Source of the DNA: Phaffia rhodozyma | Taxonomy: Eukaryota; Basidiomycota; Tremellomycetes; Cystofilobasidiales; Mrakiaceae | NCBI GenBank assembly: GCA_014706385.1 | Contig: JACGZH010000005.1 | Span: forward strand, 682,001 to 746,000 | Length of the DNA: 64,000 nt | Reading direction: 5' to 3' | Shown here: in pieces, positions 46,595 through 57,200 of the stretch | How the letters are laid out: the number at the start of each line of letters is the position of its first letter | How positions within the stretch are numbered: position 1 is the first letter of the stretch | Position numbers and translations under genes: made by a program | The notes under the pieces: model-generated | Databases searched by the model: none | Seen by the model: only the letters and a program-made list of their open reading frames with translations | Told to the model about the DNA's origin: nothing

Positions 46595-47708
46595 TCAGGT
46601 GTTGAACATCCTAGAGTGCATCACGTCGTGCCTTCCTTGAAGAATCTCACCCAGAGGCCAGCAGTTCATCGGCCCTGCCTCGGATTCTTGTTCGTCTGCT
46701 TTTTCGGCCTCCTCCTGAGTCCTCGGGATCCCTTCAGAAGATCGAACTCCTCCCATGCCAGGTGATGCTCTATACAGAGCAAGCTCAGCTTCGATTAATG
46801 GTTGAATCGTGTACAGCAAAATCGTCTGGGCGTGGTACGGCCCAGTCTGGTTCAATCGAACGGATGAGGATAGAATGGACCTGGTATGAAGATAGAGATG
46901 CAGATGCAGCGTTCGTTCTAGAGCAGAGTAAAGGAGAGGAGAGAGTCAGCTCATTTGGCAGTGGCCTCATGTTCTGGATACCATCCTACCTAATGTGAGG
47001 CCGAGGACTGCACATAGCACACCCCAGCAAACAGGAAGATGTCCCATCATTCGACCCTCCCTAATTTCTTTCTTCAATCGGTCCATCAACCTCCTCACCG
47101 CGCATTCCTTCCAACCTCTATCAGCCAACTCGTCCAAAGGAAGATAAGCAGGCTGACGGAACGCTTTCTGCCAGATGGTTAGCATTCCAATCCCTTGAGT
47201 TTTACTTCCCCTTCGAGTCACTTGATTGCTCGTCATCACTTCGTATAGCACATCATCCTCTACTAATCCCCTGACCGTCCGTTCTTCACTCTCCATATCT
47301 TCTTCATCTTCACACTGTTGAATGGGATTCGGTAACCTGTCTTCTGCTGGAATTTTTGGACGTCCAGAATCAGGGTTGTGATTGATATATGATGCAGTTC
47401 GTTCATAAGATGTGCCGACGAAGGCAAGGGTTGAACGAGCATGCGCTTGAAGGGACGATCGAATGAACGGTTCAAGGGGTGTACGACCAAATGACGTGGT
47501 CTGACGAGGGAGGAACCCATGTTTGGTGGTTGATTCTAAGCCAGCTCTGTGTGCTCAAGGATAGATAGTTCAATTTAGTAGATATAAGACACGATTCTAG
47601 CAAAACGAAACGAACGAGATGAACAAACGAAAAATGAAATCCACCGAGAGGGAGATTCGAGTCGGAGAGAAGAAGTAACAAAAAATCCTCCGCGGGCGTC
47701 GAGTTCAT
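46595..47708 (-). CDS. Urease accessory protein UreF
   Basis: Member of the UreD/UreF/UreG chaperone set that delivers nickel to urease. Exons in transcript order: 47629-47708, 46990-47546, 46595-46917, giving 319 aa. The family N-terminus is clear: LLLLLSDSNLPLGGFHFSAGLES (conserved LP.GGF..S.GLE) is assembled across the first junction. Mid-protein helices contain TSNQVTRRGSKTQGIGML. The conserved GHLPVCWGVLCAVLGLTL block is followed by the C-terminal HTRSILSSSVRLNQTGPYHAQ. A hydrophilic acidic segment (ESEAGPM region) lies near the C-terminus. The start codon lies only 109 bp from the divergent methyltransferase start. Confidence 0.93.
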
Positions 47709-47817
47709 CCTTGCTTTGTCTCTTTGGATAGCTTCAGGTATTTTTCAGATCAAGCGCTCAGATGCTTCAAGCCTTATCTGGTGATGGATGATACTAAGGA
47801 GATGGTAAGGCTCGTTG

Positions 47818-49847
47818 ATGTCCGATGGTGGATTGATAGTCTGGGCTGATAACGAGTTGGGAAATTCAAAGCGGCTGGATTATGCTTCTGAACAATCAAC
47901 CTCGACCTCATTCATGTACTACTATCTTTCCTTCCTCCGTCCGCCGCCTCGGACAACAGACACAGTTACCCCATTTGTGATCACTCCTCAGATCGCTAAT
48001 GACCTACGGACCGAAATGTTAGTACTCGGTAGGTGCCATAAGCCTTTCTTATTTTGTATTCTCCTCGGTCCTAGTTGCTGTTACTGATCAATTTTCTTTT
48101 TTTTTCTTCTGATCTCGCTCTACAAACACAAGACTCGAATCCACCCTCCAGATTTTCTATCAATGGATCCAAGGTCCCTCTTCTTCAACTACGGCTCAGC
48201 CAGTTCATTCATTAACAACCTGGTTAGGATCTCCGTCGGTTTATAAACCGCTGAGCATCCCACCTCCTCTTGGTATTCGGTCCGGTCAATCGTGGACCTT
48301 GTCTCTGTTCGCCCGCCCTTGCTCCGGTAACTCCAATTCTTCCTCCGCCTGCAACTCCATCACCGACTCAGGCGCTCGGATGAACAGTGAAAGGAGCTTG
48401 TGGGAACTGGATCTAAGCTCGGCGCTTGATGGAGAAGCGGTCGTACCGTTCCCTGTGTTGAGCGAAAGCATCCGGTTTATCTCCACACCCGAATCCGGTG
48501 GTGGGAAGAAGAAGATCGGAAATGGGCACGGAAACGAAAAAGGAAAGGGGAGAGGGAAGGAAGTTTTAAGTGGGATGAAAGAACGAACTGGTGCGGTAGA
48601 TAAGCAGGATCGGATCAGAAGAGTGTTTGGTCTGGGGAGAGGGTACAAAATGTGCATGGTCGAACAGACAAGTTTTGATCTTGATAAAGTTCGTTCACTC
48701 CTCCTTCGCCTTCTTGCCTAACTTCTCTCTGAAACAGGAACTCATAGGCTTTGCTTTGGTAATTTCTTTCGTTCGCTGTAGAAAATTTGGGACTCAGGCT
48801 TGGCTTGCTCCGCCTTCCTCACGCAATATCTGCCTGAACCCTCTCAAAGAACGACGTACCCTCAATACCCTCAGAGCTCTAATTATCTAGCACAGCTGTG
48901 GAATGTGTTGGATCGAGCGAATGAGCAACCTCTACGAATTTTGGAACTCGGTTAGTCTTCCTTCTCCTTCAGAAGAGGAAGATAGAAAGCTAGTTCTCGG
49001 CACTCTGCCTACGTTGACAGCGGAGGCGCGTGTGCGCGCCATTCTCTTTCCTTTTCTCCTTAATTATAGGAACTGGTAGCGGTTTGGTATCAATCAACCT
49101 CGCTTCATTGATCTCCCCTTGTGAGAGCGAATTACACACCATTATGGCTACCGATCTTGGTGGGTTCTATCTGTTGCTTGAAATTCAGTTCTATTCCTTC
49201 CGCTGTAGCGTGTTCTTACTAAACTCTTGGTCCAATCGTTCTTTTCTTCTTCTCCTTTTTCTCTTTCTATAACAATCATAGCATCCGCGCTCCCCTTGAT
49301 TGACATCAATACACTTGCCAACAAACTCCTATATGCGTCCAAAGCTCAGATCGTCGCTCGTGAACTCGACTGGACATCTAAGAGTATCCCCGAATGGGTA
49401 TGGGACGCTGGAGAGGGAGAACCCAAAGGGCTAGATCTGATTATCATGGCTGACGTGTACGTAGTTTCATCTATCAACTCTAAGTCTTTTCCTTTCCTTT
49501 GCATGTAGCATGTAAATTCTAAGACAAGCTTTTTTTTATTCAACTGGTTCGACCACTTGGCCCATAGGACATACAACGTGTCGATCTTCCCTGCTCTCCT
49601 CCATACAGTCTCCAACCTGTTGCGTCCTCCTCAAGAAATTCAACCGTCTGAGAAATCGCCGCTGATGCTCTTAGCGTTCAAAGAACGTGATCCAACAGGA
49701 GCAGAAAGGGAGTTATGGACACTCGCCAGAGAGGCGGGGATTTGGTTGGAAAAGGTGTTGGATATGCCGGGCCATGGCGGAACAGAGGTCGAGTTTTGGG
49801 TAGGAGGACTTAATTCGACAGGACATCCGGACGTAGAATCGGATTGA
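47818..49847 (+). CDS. METTL21-type (family 16) lysine methyltransferase with long N-terminus
   Basis: Class I SAM-dependent methyltransferase; relatives (Efm6/VCPKMT/METTL21) methylate lysines of translation factors or chaperones. Exons: 47818-48017, 48133-48688, 48782-48950, 49070-49159, 49282-49456, 49568-49847, giving 489 aa. The catalytic half has KIWDSGLACSAFL (conserved .WDs...la.yl), motif I RILELGTGSGLVSI (about 304-317), post-I TDL, and motif IV DLIIMADVTYN (the family's D.IlasDv.Y). The C-terminal strand region contains LLAFKERD. Residues 1-250 are an unusual extension, low in complexity (Lys/Gly-rich around 200), with no recognised domain. The start is the first ATG that gives an open first exon. 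The first donor (GTTAGT at 48018) was chosen by frame. Confidence 0.82.
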
Positions 49848-49944
49848 GGAAAATAGTAAGCGAGGATAGCGGAGCATAGTCCTTTGGTGGCATAGATATT
49901 AGAAAGAGAGGATGGACTTCCAAAAGTCAACCCGACATCTTGTA

Positions 49945-51004
49945 TCAATAATCGTATTCGCCTTCAGCCAGACCAGAGGCCTGAGAACTCCGCTCAGTTA
50001 GAACGCCGCCTAGTGAACTTGTTGCAGGCTCATCATCGAACCAAGCGTCTTGAGAGAGAGACTCTGTAGATGATTCATCCCATGTTTCGTCATAGTCAAC
50101 GGCATCGTAGTCCAAATCCTGTATTCGTGTCCGCAGATTCGTCGCGAGACAAAGGAGAGGAAAGGAAGATGTTGGTATACAAGTTGTAGAATATATATAG
50201 AGAGGAGCGCACATAGAGAGAGACAAGGCAGATTGAGGGAGGAAAGAAAGGACGAACCTCGAGTCCGTCTATCCACCTCTCTTTGAGGATCCGTTCGAAG
50301 ACTTGAATCCTATCCTCCCCTTTCTCACCCCAAAACGTATCCTCCTCTCTCCTCTTTCGTTCCTCACCTCCGTTCTCGCCATCATCGTCGTCGTCATCGT
50401 CACTATCACTCTCAAACTCTTCACCAGTCTCCCGTTCAGCTTTGATTTCCTCTCTTCGAAGCCCTCGGCGTCTCTCTCCCTCACGTTCTTCTTCGAATCC
50501 TTTCATCAATGCTCCGAACTTTCCTACCTTAGCCTTCCCACCCAGCACCCCCTTCATCTGACCCCACACCTCTTCATCATCCTCTTCTTCATCAGCATTT
50601 CCTCCTCTACTTGCTGTATCAGATTCTTCATAGGATGACCCTGAATGTAGATCGATGCCCGACCCAACAATCCGATCGAACAATAATGGATGTCTCTCCC
50701 TCCCACTCCCTACTCTCAACACTCCTGGAGTGCTGGCCTGGTTAGCCCACCTAAATCTTCTATTTCTGATGCCTGCTATCGAAGCTCTGGCTTTCGGAGT
50801 GGTCTCTTTCGAAAAGAGGGCGGCTAGTGAGGGGGGTAAGGAGGATAGATGGGTAGAGAGAAACTGAAGGGCGGGAGTAGGAAGAATGGTCGACGGAGGG
50901 AGAGATAGGTATTGAAGGATGGTAGAGATCTCGTGTGAAGTGATATGTAGCTGAGAGGCTAGGACGGGGTCGATTTCTTCCTGGGAGTCTAGAGGGTTCG
51001 TCAT
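49945..51004 (-). CDS. CCDC97-like protein
   Basis: Exons in transcript order: 50258-51004, 49945-50118, giving 306 aa. The best match by eye is the coiled-coil domain-containing protein 97 family, associated with the SF3b splicing module in animals. The match is the tail arrangement RILKERWIDGLEDLDYDAVDYDET, compared with the FIDGxDxDFDYxxVDxN pattern of that family, plus the RRFRWANQ-type basic segment near residue 85. Residues 130-235 are strongly charged: an EEEDDEE patch, Arg/Glu-rich helices and a poly-Asp run. The convergent methyltransferase stop is 97 bp away. Family assignment is moderate; the function in fungi is inference. Confidence 0.7.
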
Positions 51005-51424
51005 CTGTCGGTCGTCCGTTTGTCGTATGAAGAAAAGAGATTTGATCAAGATCAGGTGAGGAAGATCAAGGTGGAGGGAAATAATGAAAGGCTCAAGGAA
51101 AAATCAAGCTGAGGAAACGGCGTCATCCGATGTAAATGGGTGACCTCACGGCTGTCCTCACTTTTGTTTTCTGAGGTAAGGATTAAGACGCTTGTTTCGA
51201 CCAAGGGGTATATATTTATGTATAGACAAAGTGTATAGATATCAAAAGGCGATCCAAGGTTCTCTTCATCCAGCTTGACATGATGGGAAGTCGAGTGGTA
51301 TCTCTATTCATCTTTTTTTATCTTTTTTTTTATCTCTTTTTTATCTCTAGACCCAACGACCATGTTCTCTTCCAACCAAGAACAACCAGCGAGCAATGAG
51401 AGGAACAGAGTGACTGAGGATAAA
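51005..51424. other. Intergenic, CCDC97-like promoter and AFG1 3' flank
   Basis: A T-rich tract (about 51305-51350) lies close to the AFG1 stop. I see no gene. Confidence 0.5.
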
Positions 51425-53744
51425 CTACACCTCGGCCTTGTCTCCGTTGGCGTCAGGTGCTGAGAAATGAGCCCATCTTTGACCTCCCATCTCTGATAAC
51501 CTACTAACGCAGCGTTTGAACGCAAAGACTTCTTCTTCTCCTGTGAATATTGGGGAGGTGATTGCATCTGGTGAGACGTCTTGTTGGTTCATCACTGATT
51601 TTTGATGTGTACAAAGAAAACGTCAAACCGAGATTTGTGTAAATGACCAGAAGTTGTGTGGAGAGAAAAGACATACCTCCATTTTGATAGTCTGTATAGA
51701 AGCTATCCGATTCAGACTCGCTTGAGAAGATCTGCATGATAGGCGCTTCCGAAGAGATGTATAATTTCGTCTGGTCGAGAGAGGAGAGACACGAACATCA
51801 GTATCTAGAACACGGCGAGAAGTGTAAAGAAGAAAGACCCATAGGCAAGGATGATACCAACACGTGATTCGTAGCAGGCATCGATGAAAGTGATGAATCT
51901 TCGCGCCTTTTTGTAGTGCGAAGAAGGATGAAGATGAGTAGAATGTCTTGTCGTTAGTACTTTTTGAAGAATTTTATGAATTGCTGAGAAGGGAAAAGAA
52001 GAGAGTCGAACTTTATCTTTGGTGTCTAAATTCATTTTTCTTTGAAGAGAAACATGGATTGCTTAGTTCGACAGTAGCTCTGGATGCTTCTTGGGTGATA
52101 AGATGAGTTCAGACAGACGAAGGACTTCAGAGACTCACTCAACTCCTCCAAGGAAGATGGTCCCGAACTGTTTGGTAACCTCCAAATAATCTGCCGCTCC
52201 CAAGTTCTTTCCACAAAGATCTTTGAACCGGAACCAAGCGACCTTTTCCGAACTCTCCTTCACAACCAATTTCCTACCCCAGACATCGATCTTTCTGTCT
52301 GGGATGACAAGATCCTCCGAAGTTTGAGATTCAAACATTTTTCGAAACTCTGCTGTGTCGGAGGGAGAACTCGAGTCGAAATAGACCTTGTTCAGAGCGC
52401 CAGGGACACGCCGGTAGTCTATATGAAAGTATCAGACACGCGCGCGCGCAAGGAAAAATTGAGCTCCTATACAATAACCTGCGAAAAAAAGAAGAAGACA
52501 CGAGCGCATGAAGAAGAACAAACCGTTCCCGTTGAGATCTACGATCTCGAAACAGTCCTTGATAAGCTGAATACAAGGTAAAAAGCTCTGCCGTTGAAGT
52601 CCATTCTTGTATAGCTCATCGGGGTGACGACTAGGATCGTGTGTGTGAAAGAAATACAGTTGTGGTTAGCAGTCGAGAAGAACGAGACAATATGAGGGGC
52701 TATAGATACTTGGAGGTCATGACACAGACTACGCCATATCCCATCAGTCTTTCAAGAAGGTTCCGGAGGATCATCGCGTCAGTAATGTCGGTGACCTATC
52801 AGGCGAACAGAGTGATAAAAAGGAGAAAATTCCGTCAGATTCGAGTAAAATCAAATTATGATCAAGATATGATCGAGATATGATCAGGGGAAAGGAATGC
52901 ACACACACACCTGAAATTCATCAAAGCTGAGCACTCTGGCCTCTCTTGCAAGATCCCTGGCGACCTCACCCAGTTTGTCTCCGAGTTCTCCATATTGGAG
53001 CTTATAGGCATGATTTCGCTTGTGACACTCGAGCATGAACTGGTGGAAGTGTATTCGGCGACGGAAATTATGGAACTGGGATGGAAGGGTCGAGTGAAAG
53101 AGGTCCATGAGCATGGATTTGCCCTAAAGTCAAAAGAAAGATGAGAAGACGAGAAAACGAATTACAGCGGGGAAGGCCGAAATGAGTATTTCTTGATAGA
53201 CGAAAGAAGAGTAACAAAGGATGAAGGGAGCGTAGACACGAACCGTTCCAACGGTTCCATAGAGATAGATTCCTTTTGGAGCATCTTCAGGAATGGTCAT
53301 AGAAGACTCGTGATCGACGACGTCCTCGGATGATGGAGGGGAAGAATTCGAGAAGAGTCTACTCAGAAAGCCTCCGCCCCGGGAAGAAGGCTGAGGAACC
53401 TTGTCTGGAATATCCTTTGGATAGTACGATTCGAGCCTGTCATGTAGATTTTGCAGCTTGCGCACGATCTTTCGCTGATGATCATCATTGATGAGTAATC
53501 CAGAGTCCACGAGAGAGATGTATTTGCCCAAAGGCGAATTGACAATGGGTTTCTGTGCAGGCAACGGTTCAGCGGTATCTAGGTCGGTTGGATGGAAGCT
53601 AGGTCGAGCGAAGAGTGTGTGAGGCGAACTGGAGAATGCCCGATATGGTCGATGAACTGAAAGAGGAGCCAGAGCTACTGATGTCCTAACGGCTCTGGCC
53701 ATGTACCTCTGCAGCAGAGGAGGTTTCAATAGAACACGGCGCAT
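51425..53744 (-). CDS. AFG1: AFG1/LACE1-type mitochondrial AAA-like ATPase
   Basis: Mitochondrial inner-membrane ATPase involved in turnover of respiratory-chain subunits. Exons in transcript order: 53244-53744, 52911-53123, 52710-52795, 52524-52630, 52139-52418, 52012-52039, 51862-51906, 51677-51770, 51425-51540, giving 489 aa (family about 480-510). The N-terminus is rich in Arg/Ser/Ala without acids, consistent with a mitochondrial presequence. Walker A GTVGTGKSM (about 163-171) spans the first junction. Walker B is [10 protein letters not shown] (about 232-241). Family blocks [30 protein letters not shown] and [13 protein letters not shown] follow, with the conserved end [13 protein letters not shown]. 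An alternative ATG at 53702 would shorten the presequence by 14 residues. Confidence 0.94.
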
Positions 53745-54298
53745 GGCTCTTGAATGCGATGGATGGGATGAAGGTGGGAGTGTATGCGAACAGAAGTGAG
53801 CCGAGCAAGAGAGAATAGAAGTTATAGCCGGACGAGCTTTCGTAGCGATTTATGAATATTAAGTGCTTTCATCTATTCCTTATTGTTCTCTCCACTTGGG
53901 ACGCATGTACCCAACGGCATACATTCATATCTGTCGCTCCTACATCATATCATCAGATTCTTTTGTGCTCTCACTCTCACCCTCATTCGTATATATCCAC
54001 ACTCTCGTATTCGTGTTCACACTCGGTTGCATATATATTCATACATCAGAGGCGACAGAACTCAATTGGAGGTGAGAAAGTCTCGCTGGTTGGCGTAAAC
54101 GTCTCGCCTACAAGTTCATGCTCAATCGCGATCCTCTCATTCAACGCGTCTCGGTCAACCATTGTCAATCCGACCTAGGTCTGTTCGTTGCCTCTCGTCT
54201 CTTTATGTGTATCACTCCTGGATAGTGAAGCATCTTTTGTGCTGGTCTTTCGTTTCCGAATCTTATTCCTTCGTTTTGATTCCACAGTCGGCTCACCG
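53745..54298. other. Divergent promoter region, AFG1 and the SUZ12-like gene
   Basis: CA/CT-rich sequence (53880-54050). GTGAGA at about 54073 and TCCACAG at about 54287 could bound a 5'-UTR intron ending just before the SUZ12-like ATG. No protein gene is supported. Confidence 0.45.
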
Positions 54299-57200
54299 AT
54301 GCTGAGTTCCAAGCCTACCCGCCCTGCTCGGTCGACCGATCCGCGCCCTCCGAATCTGTCAACAGGTAGCAACAATCTTCGAACGACAGTCGTCAACACC
54401 ACTCCCACCGTGTATCTTCCTCCTCCCTCTGCGCCTCTTGTCTCTTCTAGGTCTCATGCTATAAACGCGTCATCGATCTCCTCGCCTATCCTGTCTTCCG
54501 TCGCGTCCACCTCAAGGGGGCCCCCTCCTCCGAGCCGGCCTTCTTCCGGTGGAATCTCGGCCAACTCCTTTCCTCAGGACGAATATACGTCAGAAAAGAC
54601 TCGATCAGAACCTTCAAGTGATCCTTTAGATGCTTTCCCATCGACAAATAGGTCGAACTTGGCCACGAGGTCTCTGCCGTCATCGTCTCCGCCCAGCAGA
54701 CAAGTATCTCGCGCAAATTCGCCAGTTCAGATATCACTTATTCGACCAAAGGCGGCTGGTACATCACCAGCGACAAAGCTCTTGAAACTTTCAGACGTCT
54801 CCTTGTCTCAGCCGAATCGATCCAATATCACTGCCATGTCTTCGGGTGCTACTACACCTTCCTGCTCCATGTGTGTTTCGTCGAAGCAATCCCCTGCCAA
54901 CTCTCCTCCAGAGGGTACGTTAAGCACGCCGCACGTTCAACCGAAAAGAATCACTGTGCGCGCACCGAAACTCGTCGAGGACAAAAGAGAAGGAGTCAAT
55001 CATAAGAAAAGGCAAATCTCGCTCGCTTCAACTTCATCCTCAGCTTCACTCGTAGAGTCAATCGCAAACAAGACCAAGCGGACAACGCCGTCTGACGCAA
55101 GGACAGCGAATAGTCCAGACAAAGGCAGGGTTCGTTGCATAATTCTGTAATATGTCTATAGAGTTGAACCATTGACGAGAAAACGATCTTGCGCTGCTAA
55201 CCTCGCACTTGGTGATCACTTAATCTGAACCATAGAAACGACTTCAACTTATCACCGCCCAAGCCAATTCTTTTTCTTCTCCCTCTTCTTCCTCTTCATC
55301 ATCAATGGCATTATCAGCATCACCATCCTACGTAGTCTCCAACAAATCTCATGCATCCTCTTCAAAACCCATAAAGCTTCGCGCCCCTCTGCCTTTGACC
55401 CAAAAAAGAGACGCTCCTGTCCCTATACCTATCCCTATCCCTGTGTCAGTTCCGGTTCCGATTCCAATTCCGATTCCGATCCCAATTCCAACCGCAACGC
55501 CAATTTCGTCATCTGAGCTTGAAACGAACAGACCTCTGTTGAATCTCAACAAGCGTCCATTGGACGACAAGTCTGAGAATGATCGGCCAGGAAAAAAAAG
55601 GAAAGAAGACCGGACAGTTGAAGGATTGAGCACTGAAAAAAAGAAACGGAAAAAAGATAAGAGAAAGAATCGGGAGAGTAAAGTTGGGCCTGAGGCTGAG
55701 GTTAGAAACAAGGTTGTGGGTGAAAACAAGACTGGAGCTGGAACCGGGACTGGGAAGAAGATAGTGCTGAAGAAGAAGACAGTGGAGCCCAAGTCGTTGG
55801 AACAGGAGGTTCGGTCATCGCAGGTAGTGATCGACCTTCCAAATAACGAGATCTTACCGAATGGTGTTCCTATAGTTCCTAATCGGACCAACTCTTCAAA
55901 TTCTGAACCCCCTCCACCTCAAACGTCGCCTCCACAATCGCAGTCTGCAACTCCTCGGCCGTCTGTCCCTCAGTCTCGACCATCTTCCGAAACGCGTCTT
56001 GAGACATCTCTCACTATCTATAGTATTTCTTCAAATTCGAGTCCGAAAACAAATCCAAGTGCGGCTGTCTCGACATCCATTCCCGACCAAAGGCCGGTTC
56101 ATCAAGCCTCCGTCATGGATTGTGACAACCCGGATGATAACGTAGTGGAGAAGGAACAAAAACTAGATACCTCAGATACAGGCCAGAGGGAGATGAAAAA
56201 GAGTCAAGGAAGAAAGAAGGAGGTTTCCTCAGTCTCTCCGCTCACTTTGTCAAATGATGATCCATCGGTCAAACTCAAGCCAGCGGCAACGGTAACAGCT
56301 ACGATTGCCGGTGAGACCATGGCCACGGCTATGAAGAAGCTTCCTTTGCTTGTCGTTCAACCTTTTGAGGTCCCTTCAAGCCTGCCTTTGGAACAAATCG
56401 CTGCCAGTCCTGCTCCTGCATCTTCCTCGAGCTTGCCTTCAATACCACTTCAGGCGTCTTCCTCTGCTGCTCGAGTGACACGAGAATCGATTTTATCCCT
56501 GTCTTCGACCTCATCTGCTGGCTCGGCAAGCGCGCTCCCTGTTTATGTTGCTTCGGTTTCGACTCCTTCGGATGTCCAAACTGCGTTATCAGCATCTATG
56601 GAACTACCTTCAAGAGTACTGGACACATCAAGCGAAGCCAATAGTACGAAGAAAGACGAAGAAGAGATGCATCAGCAGGAAGTTGTTTTTAAGGAGGAAA
56701 CGAACCTGTTAGTATTTACTTCCTTTTTTGTATTCCTTTACGACACATTTAACGGTTTCTATGTTTGCTTTGGCATCGCTTTCAGACCTAAGCTAGTTGC
56801 AAACAGCAGTTCTGAATCCATATCAATCGACAAACCAGTTCTACAAAAGCCTTCTTCCATTCCTGCTCCTGTCATTCCATTTATCTCTGTATCCGCTCTT
56901 ATGCCTACCCTCACTCCCGCCTTGTCATCTGAGCTGGAAGCCAATCAACCTCAACCTCAACCCAAACTTGTCGAATCGATTATCCCGGTTTTAACCCCAG
57001 TCTCGACACCCATTTCTACCCCCAAACTCGAACTCAGTCGTTCGTCTTCTGTATCAACCCCTACATCTTTACTTCTGCCACTTCCCTCAGAATCTTCTTC
57101 TCGACACACTCCCCCATCTCCTGGTTCTCGTTCTAGATCAGCACTATCAGAGATGTTCTTACCCCACGAACAAAACATACTCTTTGACACTACGCTGAGT

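Noticed and set aside
48782..48890. A short exon (48739-48758) ahead of the WDSG exon of the methyltransferase
   Set aside because: It would leave a 23-nt intron. Splicing directly from 48688 to 48782 keeps the frame with a normal 93-nt intron.
55349..55891. 180-residue minus-strand frame opposite the SUZ12-like gene
   Set aside because: Gly/Ile repeat translation is the antisense of the Pro-Ile repeat and basic patch.
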